A DNA stretch of 64,000 nucleotides from Lentzea waywayandensis (GTDB taxonomy: Bacteria; Actinomycetota; Actinomycetes; Mycobacteriales; Pseudonocardiaceae). The stretch spans positions 868,001 to 932,000 of the forward strand of contig NZ_FOYL01000002.1 of assembly GCF_900115955.1 (NCBI RefSeq), written 5' to 3'. A program made the position numbers and the translations under genes. The notes below the pieces were generated by a model. That model was not told where the DNA came from. It was given only the letters and a program-made list of their open reading frames with translations, and made no database searches. Positions 22,267-30,558 of the stretch are shown piece after piece (position 1 is the stretch's first letter; each line of letters begins with the position of its first letter).

Positions 22267-23286
22267 GTGAAGCTGAGACAGGTGGTCTTCGGGTTATCCA
22301 CAGCGGTCGTGCTGCTGCTGGGCGGCGTGCCCGCGAGCGCGGCCGCACCGGCGCGACTGTCGGTGTCCGGGGCGGACGTGATCGATCCGGCCGGGAACCC
22401 GATCGTGCTGCGGGGCTACAACTGGGGGCAGTGGGGCACGGTCCAGCCGCAGGACGCGGCCGACAACGTGGCGGCGGGAGCGAACTCGGTGCGCATCCCG
22501 TTGCGCTGGTGGGGTGAGTGGAAGGACGGCGTCGACAGCCGCGATCCGGACCCCACGAACCCCAGCCACATCAAGGCCGGTCACCTAGCGTTGCTCGACC
22601 AGACCGTCGAGCGGGCGAGCGCCGCGGGCATGTGGATCACGCTGTTCGTGGACTCCGACTACGGGCAGGGCGCGGGTGGGCGTCCTGACAACTTCTGGAC
22701 GAACGCCGCGATGAAGCAGGAGTTCAAGGAGGTCTGGCAGTTCCTCGTGCGGCGCTACAAGACCAAGGCGTTCGTGGGGGCGTTCGAGATCCTGCCGGAG
22801 CCCAAGCCGGTCGGGGTGAACGACGCCGGGGTGAAGGCGTTCTACGACGAGATGATCGGTGTCATTCGTGGCGTCGACCGCCGGACCCCGATCGTCGTGG
22901 GGCCCAACGACAACTACAGCTGCGCCCACCTCGAAGGCGCCTACACGACGGTGGACGCCAAGGTCATCTACACCTGCAACTACTTCATCTTCACCGAGCC
23001 GCTCAACCGGATCGGGCAGATCACCGGATTCCGGGCCGCGCACGACGTGCCGGTGTGGATCAACCAGGTCGGCATCGAGAGCGGCGACGACGACGCGAAG
23101 TCGAAGGCCCGCAAGGTTCTGCAGGCCTTCGACGACAACGGCATCGGCTGGGCGTGGTGGACCTACCGGATCAGCGGCACGAACCCGGACACGCACGGCA
23201 TCTACTACGCCGACCCCTCCGAGCCGGACGGGTGGCACCTCAAGCCGGCGTGGCTCGCTCTGGTGAACGGCTACCTCGCCGCATGA
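22267..23286 (+). CDS. Secreted GH5-like protein with altered catalytic residues
   Basis: 339 residues with a Sec signal peptide (about 1-26, ending ASA-AAPAR) and a GH5-type TIM barrel: VLRGYNWGQWG, NSVRIPLRWWGEW, WITLFVDSDYG. The acid/base motif, usually NEP, reads PEP (FEILPEPKP), and the nucleophile motif at strand 7, usually (G/T)EFG, reads WINQVGIE, so the nucleophile Glu appears replaced by Gln. It may be a very divergent or inactive carbohydrate-binding relative. GTG 22267 has GAGAGGGGA about 7 nt upstream. The 238-nt gap before it contains no CebR-type operator. Its end overlaps the convergent acyltransferase by 47 nt. Confidence 0.75.
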   Translation: MKLRQVVFGLSTAVVLLLGGVPASAAAPARLSVSGADVIDPAGNPIVLRGYNWGQWGTVQPQDAADNVAAGANSVRIPLRWWGEWKDGVDSRDPDPTNPSHIKAGHLALLDQTVERASAAGMWITLFVDSDYGQGAGGRPDNFWTNAAMKQEFKEVWQFLVRRYKTKAFVGAFEILPEPKPVGVNDAGVKAFYDEMIGVIRGVDRRTPIVVGPNDNYSCAHLEGAYTTVDAKVIYTCNYFIFTEPLNRIGQITGFRAAHDVPVWINQVGIESGDDDAKSKARKVLQAFDDNGIGWAWWTYRISGTNPDTHGIYYADPSEPDGWHLKPAWLALVNGYLAA

Positions 23287-24232
23287 CCGGTTCCTCGACG
23301 TAACGCCAGCTGAGCGCCGCCGCCACGATCGTGAGCACCGCCGCGATCGGCCCGGCGGCGGCGCCCAGCTCCGGCCGCAGCCACAGCGTCAGCGGGTAGT
23401 TCCACAGGTAGGCGCCGTAGGACAGGGTGCCGAGCGCCACCAACGGGCGGATCGGCGTCGCCACCTGCTCCCACTTCGACCAGACCAGCAGCAGCACGGC
23501 CGTGCAGGCCGCTATCGCCGGGCCCGCCACGAGGTAGGTCAGCGCGTGGCCTCGCAAAGGCACCACCGAGAGCACCGCCAGCCCGGTCAGGGCGATCGGC
23601 ACGGCCCAGCGCGGCGCGGTCGTCAGCTTCAGCCTGGTCGCGGCGCCGATCACGAAGCACACGAACCACGACGTCGGCAGCGCGTAGGCGTTGTCGGCGT
23701 TCGGCCACAGCCAGACGAGCGTCGCCGTGCAGGCCGCGAGTGCGCCCAGCGCCGTGACGACCAGGACCGCGCCGGTCCGGTTCCGCACCCAGGCGAACGC
23801 CAGCAAAGCGGGCCACAGCAGGTAGAACTGCTCCTCGGTCGCGAGCGTCCAACCGTGGAACGCCGCCGGACTGACTCCGGCGATGGGCAGATTGCCGGTG
23901 AACGTCACCAGCACGACCACGGTCCTGAGCAGCTTGTCGCGTTCCCCCAACGGATCGAACACGAGCGTGACGATCGCGAAGATCAGTGTCAGCGCTATCA
24001 GCGCGGGCAGCAGCCTTCGCGCCCGGCGCAGGTAGAACCGCTTGAAGTCGACGCGTCCGGTGTTCGTCAGCTCCCGCTGCAGGACGCCGGTGATCAGGTA
24101 GCCGCTGAGCGTGAAGAACACGACGACACCGACCACTCCCGCACCGGGGAACACGTCAGGGAACGCGTGACGCAGCATCACCAGCAGAATCGCGATGCCG
24201 CGCAACACGTCCAGCCCGGCGATCCGCTTCAC
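23240..24232 (-). CDS. Acyltransferase-3 family membrane protein
   Basis: 330 residues with about ten membrane segments. The N-terminal GLDVLRGIAILLVMLRHAFP carries the family His, and WTLATEEQFYLLWP is the second hallmark; YGAYLWNYPLTLWLRP lies near the C terminus. This family transfers acyl groups to extracytoplasmic sugars or peptidoglycan. GTG 24232 overlaps the ddl stop (GTGA), making it the last gene of the coupled vanX-alr-ddl-acyltransferase operon, so a cell-wall role is likely. The membrane domain of the serine racemase VanT belongs to the same family, and an alanine-racemase-type gene is two genes upstream. It converges with the GH5-like gene. Confidence 0.85.
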   Translation of the reverse strand: MKRIAGLDVLRGIAILLVMLRHAFPDVFPGAGVVGVVVFFTLSGYLITGVLQRELTNTGRVDFKRFYLRRARRLLPALIALTLIFAIVTLVFDPLGERDKLLRTVVVLVTFTGNLPIAGVSPAAFHGWTLATEEQFYLLWPALLAFAWVRNRTGAVLVVTALGALAACTATLVWLWPNADNAYALPTSWFVCFVIGAATRLKLTTAPRWAVPIALTGLAVLSVVPLRGHALTYLVAGPAIAACTAVLLLVWSKWEQVATPIRPLVALGTLSYGAYLWNYPLTLWLRPELGAAAGPIAAVLTIVAAALSWRYVEEPVMRRGSRSPERATPA

Positions 24233-25182
24233 CGCATCGCTCCCCGGACGAGCTTGTCCAGCAGGTCCGAATAGGACAGTCCGGCGGCCGCGAACATCTT
24301 GGGCACCTGCGACTCCGCCGTCATGCCCGGCATGGTGTTGACCTCGTTGAGCACCAGGCCGTCCTGGGTGAGGAAGAAGTCGACCCGCGCCAGCCCACGG
24401 CAGCCGAGCGCCTCGTAGACCCGCAACGCCGCGTCTTCCAGCGCCTTGAGCTCCGTGTCCGCCAACGGAGCCGGGATCACGAACTTCGCGCTGCCGTCGT
24501 ACTTCACCGTCGTGTCGAAGAGTCCGGGCACCTGGATCTCCAGCGGTGGACCGGTCCTGCGGCCCTCCTCGGGGTCGTCCAGGACAGCGATGTCGATCTC
24601 GCGGCCGTCCAGGACCTCCTCGACCAGCACGCGGTCGTCCAGCTCCAGCGCCTGGCGCACGGCGGGTTCGAGATCCTCCTCGCGTTCGACGAGTTTCACC
24701 CCGAAGCTCGACCCCGCCGCCACCGGCTTCACCACGACCGGGCCGGTGAAGTCCACAGTGGACGCGTTGGTGACCAGCGCGCCCTTCGCCGTGCGCACCC
24801 CGACGGCCTCGGCGACGAGCTTGGTGGCCCACTTGTCCATCGCGAGCGCCCCGGCCCGCAGCGGCGAGCCCACGTACGGCACGCCCGCGAGTTCGCACAG
24901 GCCCGCCAGCGTGCCGTCCTCGCCCAGCGGCCCGTGGACCAGCGGCAACACGACGTCGCAGGTCGCGATCACGTCGAGCGCGGCGGCGAGGCTGCCGGAC
25001 GTCAGCGTGTCCAGCACCTGGCCGTTCTGGCCGTACCACCGGCCGTCACGGCCGATCGTGAGCGCCACCGCCTCGTACTTCTCCGGATCGAGCGCCTCGC
25101 GCACCGACGCCGCCGACGCCACGGAGACGTCGTGCTCGCAGTTCTGCCCGCCGCCGATCACGGCGACGCGGATCCCCCTCAT
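24229..25182 (-). CDS. ddl: D-alanine-D-alanine ligase family enzyme
   Basis: 317 residues, ATP-grasp fold. VIGGGQNCEHDVSVASA at the N terminus corresponds to the first D-Ala site (with an uncommon Asn-Cys for Ser-Ser/Ala-Glu), MDKWATK and PVVVKPVAAGSSFGVKLV form the ATP-grasp, VLNEVNTMPGMT binds metals. The omega-loop (FDTTVKYDGSAKFVIPAPL) keeps Lys-Tyr, arguing for D-Ala-D-Ala (or D-Ala-D-Ser) rather than the D-Ala-D-Lac product of VanA/VanB enzymes, which have His. ATG 25182 overlaps the alr stop and has GGAGGAG 6 nt upstream. It acts with the racemase and dipeptidase in the same operon. Probably not the only ddl of the genome. Confidence 0.9.
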   Translation of the reverse strand: MRGIRVAVIGGGQNCEHDVSVASAASVREALDPEKYEAVALTIGRDGRWYGQNGQVLDTLTSGSLAAALDVIATCDVVLPLVHGPLGEDGTLAGLCELAGVPYVGSPLRAGALAMDKWATKLVAEAVGVRTAKGALVTNASTVDFTGPVVVKPVAAGSSFGVKLVEREEDLEPAVRQALELDDRVLVEEVLDGREIDIAVLDDPEEGRRTGPPLEIQVPGLFDTTVKYDGSAKFVIPAPLADTELKALEDAALRVYEALGCRGLARVDFFLTQDGLVLNEVNTMPGMTAESQVPKMFAAAGLSYSDLLDKLVRGAMR

Positions 25183-26270
25183 CGAACGCTCCTCCGCACC
25201 CTCGCCCCAATGCCCGTCACGATCTCGTGCGGGATCGTTCCCGACCACCGAGCCCAGTCCCCCACCGTCGGCTCGCCGTCGTCCCCCGGTCCGAAGACCA
25301 CCGCCTCGTCCCCCGGCTCCACCACGTCGTCCCCGACGTCGACCACGACCTGGTCCATCGAGATCACCCCGGCGACCGGCCGGCGCCGGCCCGCCAGCCA
25401 CACCTCGGCGTTGCCGGAAGCGGTGCGCGGCAGGCCATCCGCATAGCCCACCGGCAGCAACGCCAACGTCGTCGCACGGTCCGTCACATGCGCGTGCCCG
25501 TAGCCGACCCCGGTTCCCGCGGCGACCCGCCGCACCTGGACCACCGGCGCCGTGAACCGCAACGCGGAGCGCAGCCGGGTGGTCCCGGACGGGTCGATCC
25601 CCACCAGCCCGGCCCCGATCCGGACGACGTCCAGATGGGTGCCGGGGTCGGTCAGCGCGGCGCTCGTGGCCGCGAGGTGCCGCACGGACGGCCGCAGCCC
25701 CGCCTGGCGCGCCATCGCGACTCCCCGCAGCAACGCCCGCTTCCCGGACTCATTCGCTCCAAGAATGTCCGCACAAGGCAGATGTCCCATCACTCCGACG
25801 ACCGAGACCCTCCCGGCCAGTTCCGCGCGACGTGCCGCCGACATCAGCGACAGCCAGGTCTCCGGCGCGGCCCCGTCCCGCGCCATCCCCGTGTCCAGTT
25901 GGAGGTGCACGCGCACCCCGGCCTCCATCACCGCGAGGTGCTCCAGGCTCGGCACGCTCAGGTCGATCCCGTACCGGACCGCCGTCCGCACGTCGGCGTC
26001 GACCGGGTTGAGCCAGCTCAGCACCGGAACGTCCACACCGGACTCCCGCACCGCGACGGCCTCGGCCAGGGACGTGACCCCGACCCAGGTGGCACCGGCG
26101 GCCACGGCGGTCCGGGCGACGTCGCCCAGCCCGTGCCCGAACCCGTCCGCCTTCACCACCGCCATGACGCCGCCCCGGGCCAGCGACACGAACCGCCTCG
26201 TGTTGGCGGCCACCGCGGCGAGGTCGATCGAGAGCGACGGACCGGCCGAGACCTGGCGAAGGCTCGTCAC
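25179..26270 (-). CDS. alr: Alanine racemase (possibly serine racemase)
   Basis: 363 residues, fold-type III PLP racemase. AVVKADGFGHG holds the PLP Lys (AVVKADAYGHG in the consensus), and the Tyr base is in GVGYGHAHVTDR; the Asp/Met-rich SMDQVVVDVGDD segment and the C-terminal GIGARVRRSVR match Alr. It makes D-alanine for peptidoglycan. GTG 26270 overlaps the vanX stop by 4 nt and its own stop overlaps ddl by 4 nt. The Phe for Tyr change next to the PLP Lys and the linkage to vanX- and acyltransferase-like genes recall VanT serine racemases, so D-serine formation is an alternative. Confidence 0.9.
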   Translation of the reverse strand: MTSLRQVSAGPSLSIDLAAVAANTRRFVSLARGGVMAVVKADGFGHGLGDVARTAVAAGATWVGVTSLAEAVAVRESGVDVPVLSWLNPVDADVRTAVRYGIDLSVPSLEHLAVMEAGVRVHLQLDTGMARDGAAPETWLSLMSAARRAELAGRVSVVGVMGHLPCADILGANESGKRALLRGVAMARQAGLRPSVRHLAATSAALTDPGTHLDVVRIGAGLVGIDPSGTTRLRSALRFTAPVVQVRRVAAGTGVGYGHAHVTDRATTLALLPVGYADGLPRTASGNAEVWLAGRRRPVAGVISMDQVVVDVGDDVVEPGDEAVVFGPGDDGEPTVGDWARWSGTIPHEIVTGIGARVRRSVR

Positions 26271-26884
26271 GCGCGCGCCCACGCAGGCACCTCCACTGGT
26301 CCGTAGACGGCGTGGTCGGCCCCGGTCAGCAACGCCCAGTAGCGGTCGCCGTAGGACCAGTGCCACCACTCGGTCGGATAGTTGATGAGGCCGGCCGCGC
26401 TCAGCGCGTCGGCCAGCACCGTCCGGTTGTGGCGGGCCTCGTCGTCGACCTGCGCGGCGAAGAAGCACGTGCCGTTGCTCTCCTCGGGCGTCGCGTCGAC
26501 CGCCGTGCCCATCCACAGCTCGGCCCCCGACGTCGTGACCAGCGTCAGGTCGACCGCGGCACCCGCGACGTGCGGCGCGACGGCCAGCGGCGCCACGAAC
26601 CGGCTGGACAACCGGCCGAGCTCGACAGCATCGGCGGCGGGATGCAGTTCCCGCAGTTCGGCCGTGTACCGCTCGATGATCGCGCTCTGGTCGTCGATGC
26701 TGCGGTGCCCCTCGATCACCCGCAGGTCCACACCGGACGGAAGCAGCGCGCGGGCCACGTCGAGCCGCCGCGCGAGCCCTTCCCGCACCAGCACGCCGGG
26801 CGCGTAGTCCAGTGGCACCAAAGGATCCCCGTTGTCGAGCACGCGGACGGCGCGCACGATCGGATCGGCTAGCAGGATGGTCAT
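26267..26884 (-). CDS. vanX: D-Ala-D-Ala dipeptidase (VanX-like, M15D)
   Basis: 205 residues. Zinc motif APHVAGAAVDL fits the S/P-x-H-x-x-G-x-A-x-D signature, EWWHW supplies the catalytic Glu and third His ligand, and HRS (Arg) before helix 3 corresponds to VanX Arg71. No signal peptide: a cytoplasmic enzyme that hydrolyses D-Ala-D-Ala, as in VanX, rather than the exported VanY carboxypeptidase. First gene of a fully overlapping operon with alr, ddl and an acyltransferase. Together they could recycle D-Ala dipeptides or remodel the stem-peptide terminus and glycopeptide susceptibility. No vanS/vanR or vanH is adjacent. Confidence 0.88.
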   Translation of the reverse strand: MTILLADPIVRAVRVLDNGDPLVPLDYAPGVLVREGLARRLDVARALLPSGVDLRVIEGHRSIDDQSAIIERYTAELRELHPAADAVELGRLSSRFVAPLAVAPHVAGAAVDLTLVTTSGAELWMGTAVDATPEESNGTCFFAAQVDDEARHNRTVLADALSAAGLINYPTEWWHWSYGDRYWALLTGADHAVYGPVEVPAWARA

Positions 26885-27050
26885 GCAGCCAACCTAGGAA
26901 CGGACGTCCACTCCGGACTCCTCCTCCAGGCCACGCCCGCCCGCCGAACGGCCGGTTCGCAGGCGTGACCATCAGCCATTCGGACGAGGGGCGCACACCC
27001 GCCGGGAATTCGGCAGACTGGCGTCGTGACCCGACAGAGGACGAACTGAC

Positions 27051-27902
27051 GTGCACGCCGCCGGCCTGGTGCTGCACCCGCAACGAGACTCCGCCGCCGC
27101 CGTCGAGGCAGTCCTCGGCTGGGCGACCAAGCGCGGTGTCGAGATCCTCGGCATCTCCGACGAGATCCAGCGCCTGCGCTGCGAGGCCACCCCGGTCACC
27201 GCGGAGGAGCTGGGCCGCCGCGCCGACCTGCTCGTGAGCCTCGGCGGCGACGGCACGATGCTGCGCGCCATGCGCATGGCCGACGGCGAACGAGCCCCGG
27301 TCCTCGGCGTCAACCTGGGCAAACTCGGCTTCCTGGCCGAGGTCGACGTCCCGGACCTGCCCGCCGCCCTGAGCGCCATCGACGCCCACGACTTCACCGT
27401 CGAACCCCGCCTCGCCGTCGACGCGCACTTCAACGACCAGAAGGTCACCGCGTTCAACGACGTCGCCGTGGTCCGCATCCCCGGCGAAGGCAGCGCCCGC
27501 GTCGCCGTCCGCGTGGCCGGCCAGCCGTTCGTCAGCTACGCCGCCGACGCCGTCATCGTCGCCACCCCGACCGGCTCCACCGCCTACAGCTTCTCCGCGG
27601 GCGGCCCGATCACCAGCCCGTCCGTCGAGGCCCTGCTCGTCACCCCGGCCGCCCCGCACTCCGCCTACAGCCGGGGCGTGGTGCTGTCGGTGAACGACGA
27701 GGTCGACCTCGACCTGCTGCCGTCCAGCGGCCGCCTCGCCGTCGAGGTGGACGGCATGGTCGCGGGGTACGTCGAGTCTGGCCAGCGGGTGTCGTTGCGC
27801 GGCCGCGCCGGTGCCGCGCGCGTGGTGCGGCTCGGGATGACGACGTTCTACCAGCGGGCGCGCCGCAAGCTGCGGCTCACGGACTCCGCCGAACTGGGGT
27901 GA
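27051..27902 (+). CDS. nadK: NAD kinase
   Basis: 283 residues, the normal size. It phosphorylates NAD+ to NADP+. The diagnostic GGDGTMLRA motif lies near residues 64-72, NLGKLGFLAEV around 92, and the second motif PTGSTAYSFSAGGP around 174-187. GTG 27051 has GAGGACG about 7 nt upstream. This actinobacterial nadK stands alone here, without the tlyA/recN genes that flank it in many relatives, so it may be a second copy. It is divergent from vanX with a 166-nt gap holding no clear operator. Confidence 0.92.
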   Translation: MHAAGLVLHPQRDSAAAVEAVLGWATKRGVEILGISDEIQRLRCEATPVTAEELGRRADLLVSLGGDGTMLRAMRMADGERAPVLGVNLGKLGFLAEVDVPDLPAALSAIDAHDFTVEPRLAVDAHFNDQKVTAFNDVAVVRIPGEGSARVAVRVAGQPFVSYAADAVIVATPTGSTAYSFSAGGPITSPSVEALLVTPAAPHSAYSRGVVLSVNDEVDLDLLPSSGRLAVEVDGMVAGYVESGQRVSLRGRAGAARVVRLGMTTFYQRARRKLRLTDSAELG

Positions 27903-27907
27903 GGCCG

Positions 27908-28036
27908 AGGTTGTGGACGCACCGGGACGACATCGGCTCCCGCAAGGTCGCCGAGCGCGCCGGGTTCGTCCGCGACGAAGACCGGGAGATCAAGGGCGGC
28001 CTCTGGCCGACGGTCGCCCACCACCTCGTTCCCTGA
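27908..28036 (+). pseudogene. C-terminal fragment of a GNAT acetyltransferase
   Basis: An open frame from 27908 to TGA 28034-28036 encodes RLWTHRDDIGSRKVAERAGF and continues for 22 residues. Asn/Asp-x-x-S-x-K/R-V-A-E-R-A-G-F is the end of the acetyl-CoA domain of GNAT enzymes. No start codon, no N-terminal domain and no acetyl-CoA loop precede it; it begins 5 nt after nadK. A truncated relic. Confidence 0.65.
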
Positions 28037-28103
28037 TCTCCACTCGTGCTCAAGCGCCGCTTGTTCGGATGTCCGCGCCGAGCAACGGATGGGGGCAAGG
28101 GAC

Positions 28104-29051
28104 ATGGAGCTGAACAGGCGCAGGGTGTTCGCGCTGGGTGCGGGCGCCGCGCTCGCCGCGAGCGCCGGGACCGCCGCCGCGGACACCGAGCGGAAGGTCG
28201 CCGAGCCGGACCTCCCCGGTTTCAGGCACAACTACGCGCAGGTCAACGGGGTGCGCCTGCACTACGTCACCGGCGGCAGGGGCGAGCCGCTGGTGTTGCT
28301 GCCGGGATGGCCGCAGACCTGGTGGCTGTACAACAAGATCATGCCCGCGCTGGCCACGAGGTTCCGGGTGATCGCGGTCGACATGCGCGGGCAGGGCGGA
28401 TCGGACAAGCCGGCCGGCGGGTACGACAAGAAGACGATGGCGACGGACCTGCACGAGCTCGTCAAGAAGCTCGGGTACGACAAGGTCAACGTCGTCGGGC
28501 ACGACCTGGGCAGCATGGTCGCGTTCTCGTTCGCGGCCAACTTCCCCAACGCGACGAAGAAGGTCGCGTTCATGGACGTGCTGCACCCCGACGAGAGCTT
28601 CTACCAGATCCCGCTGCTGCCGCCGCCGGGCGGATTCAGCCTGTGGTGGTTCGCGTTCAACCAGGTCATGGGGCTGCCCGAGCAGTTGCTGGCCGGGCGG
28701 TTCCGGTACCTGGTCGACTGGCTGTTCGCGAACACCGCGTTCACGCCGTCCGCCATCGACGAACGCTCGCGGCGGATCTACGCGCAGAACTACAACTCAC
28801 CGGACGCCATCCGGGCCAGCAACGGCTGGTACCAGGCGTTCCACCAGGACATCGCGGACGGCAAGACGTATGCCAAGCTCGTGCCACCGGTGCTGGGACT
28901 GGCCTCGATCTCGTCCTACGACCAGTTCCTGGGCGCGCTGCCGAACGTCGCGAACCAGTTCGAGGTCGTGCGGGTCGACGGGTCCGGCCACTGGCTCGCC
29001 GAGGAGCAGCCGGACTTCGTCGCGGGCGAGATCACGCGCTTCTTCAGCTGA
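28104..29051 (+). CDS. Tat-exported alpha/beta hydrolase, epoxide-hydrolase-like
   Basis: 315 residues. A twin-arginine signal (NRRRVFALGAGAALAAS, cleavage near AAADT, about residue 30) precedes an alpha/beta hydrolase. LPGWPQTWWLYNK is the HGxP-like oxyanion region; the nucleophile elbow is GHDLGS, an Asp as in epoxide hydrolases and haloalkane/fluoroacetate dehalogenases; the His is in GSGHWLAEEQP. Tat export suggests folding in the cytoplasm and detoxification outside. ATG 28104 places the RR motif at the N terminus; ATG 28089 would add five residues. Overlaps the end of the convergent MFS gene by 8 nt. Confidence 0.85.
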   Translation: MELNRRRVFALGAGAALAASAGTAAADTERKVAEPDLPGFRHNYAQVNGVRLHYVTGGRGEPLVLLPGWPQTWWLYNKIMPALATRFRVIAVDMRGQGGSDKPAGGYDKKTMATDLHELVKKLGYDKVNVVGHDLGSMVAFSFAANFPNATKKVAFMDVLHPDESFYQIPLLPPPGGFSLWWFAFNQVMGLPEQLLAGRFRYLVDWLFANTAFTPSAIDERSRRIYAQNYNSPDAIRASNGWYQAFHQDIADGKTYAKLVPPVLGLASISSYDQFLGALPNVANQFEVVRVDGSGHWLAEEQPDFVAGEITRFFS

Positions 29052-30441
29052 CCGGACTGACCGGACTGACCTGCCTCACCGGACTCGCCGAGGGGATGAA
29101 CGCCGCGACCACGACTGCCAGCAGCGCGGTCGCGGCGCCCAGGCCCAGGATGAGCTGGAAGCTGAACGGCACTCCCACCTGCGTGAGCACCACGCCCGCC
29201 ACCGCGCTCGACACCGACGTGCCGATCGCGCGCATCAACGCGTTGAGGCTGTTGGCCGCGGCGGTCTCCGACGTCGGCACGGCGCCCATGATCAGGGCGG
29301 GCATCGCGCCGTAGCCGAGGCCGATGCCGGCCCCGATCACGGCCGAGATGATGACGAGCTGCCACACCGCGGTCAGCATGAAGATCCCCGCGCCGTAACC
29401 GAAGGCGACCACGAGCGTGCCGAGGATCAGCGTGGTGCGCGGGCCCCGCGCGTTCGAGATCCGCGCGGCCACCGGTGACGTCGCCATCATGACCAGCCCG
29501 GACGGCACCAGCACCAGGCCCGTGACGAGCAACGACTGCCCGAGTCCGTGTCCCGTCGAGACCGGCAGCTGGAGCACCTGCGGCAGCACCAGGGACTGCG
29601 CGAACATGGCGAACGCGAACACCAAGGACGCGATGTTGGTCAGCAGCACCTGACGCCGGGCCGTGGTGCGCAGGTCGACGAGCGGCCGCGGTGACCGCAG
29701 CTCCCACCAGCCCCACAGCCCGAGCACGACCGCCGCCACTACGAACAGGCCCGTGACCGTGCCGCCGCTCCACTGGGACGCCTTCGACACTCCGAGCAGC
29801 AGGCTGACCAGCGCGACCGACAGCCCCGCCGCGCCGAGGAGGTCGAACCGCCCGCCGCTGCGGACAGGGGACTCGGGCACGCAGACCAGCACCGCGGCCA
29901 GCACCAGGGTGCCCACGCCCGCGGACGTCCAGAACAGCATGTGCCAGTCGGTCTGCTCGACCAGGATCGCCGCCGCGGGCAGGCCGAGCGCACCGCCGAC
30001 GCCGAGCGAGGCGCTCATCAGCGCGGTCGCCCCCGCCAGCCGTTCCACCGGCAGTTCGTCGCGCATGATGCTGATGCCGAGCGGGATGACACCGACCGCC
30101 AGTCCCTGCACCACGCGGCCGACGACGAGCGGCACCAGCGAGTAGCTCAGCGCGGCGATCACCGAGCCCGCGACCAGCAGGATCAGGCTGATGAGGAGCA
30201 TGCGGCGCTTGCCGTACATGTCGCCGAGCCGGCCGACGACGGGAGTCGCGACCGCGCCGGCCAGCAGCGTCGCCGTGATCACCCAGGTCGTGTCGCCGGG
30301 CGACGAGTTCAGCAGTGCCGGGAACCTCGGCAGGAGCGGGATGACCAGGGTCTGCATCAGCGCCACCGTGATGCCGCCCAGTGCGAGGACTGCCACGACG
30401 ACGTTCGGACGGGTCACCGGAGGCGTTTCTTCGAGGAGCAC
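29044..30441 (-). CDS. MFS drug-efflux transporter (DHA2-like)
   Basis: 465 residues with about 14 membrane segments, as in the DHA2 (EmrB/QacA) group. Motif A-like GRLGDMYGKRRM after TM2 and motif C-like region in TM5 (GGALGLPAAAILV) are visible. Proton-driven export of drugs or metabolites across the membrane. GTG 30441 sits 7 nt after a TAGACT -10 (30454 to 30449), so the message is probably leaderless. The C-terminal coding end has a small VSP repeat (VSPVSPVS). Divergent from a TetR gene with a perfect palindrome between them: classical TetR control of efflux, induced by a substrate of the pump. Confidence 0.9.
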   Translation of the reverse strand: MLLEETPPVTRPNVVVAVLALGGITVALMQTLVIPLLPRFPALLNSSPGDTTWVITATLLAGAVATPVVGRLGDMYGKRRMLLISLILLVAGSVIAALSYSLVPLVVGRVVQGLAVGVIPLGISIMRDELPVERLAGATALMSASLGVGGALGLPAAAILVEQTDWHMLFWTSAGVGTLVLAAVLVCVPESPVRSGGRFDLLGAAGLSVALVSLLLGVSKASQWSGGTVTGLFVVAAVVLGLWGWWELRSPRPLVDLRTTARRQVLLTNIASLVFAFAMFAQSLVLPQVLQLPVSTGHGLGQSLLVTGLVLVPSGLVMMATSPVAARISNARGPRTTLILGTLVVAFGYGAGIFMLTAVWQLVIISAVIGAGIGLGYGAMPALIMGAVPTSETAAANSLNALMRAIGTSVSSAVAGVVLTQVGVPFSFQLILGLGAATALLAVVVAAFIPSASPVRQVSPVSPVS

Positions 30442-30452
30442 GTCACCGAGTC

Positions 30453-30472
30453 TAAGTCAGTCGCTTGACTTA
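30453..30472. promoter_or_regulatory. TetR operator in MFS/TetR divergent promoter
   Basis: Perfect inverted repeat TAAGTCA (30453-30459), 6-nt centre, TGACTTA (30466-30472). It overlaps the MFS -10 region (30449-30454) and the likely tetR promoter, so one bound dimer could repress both genes. Confidence 0.65.
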
Positions 30473-30558
30473 ATCTGGAGGGGGAGGGCATCTTGAACGG
30501 CTCGCGCGAAGGATGTCCGCGATGTCCGGAGCAGCTCCCGGTGGAAGATGGTGACGTG

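Noticed and set aside
24229..25182. VanA/VanB-type D-Ala-D-Lac ligase
   Set aside because: The omega-loop has Lys-Tyr, not the His of lactate ligases, and no vanH dehydrogenase or vanRS pair is adjacent.
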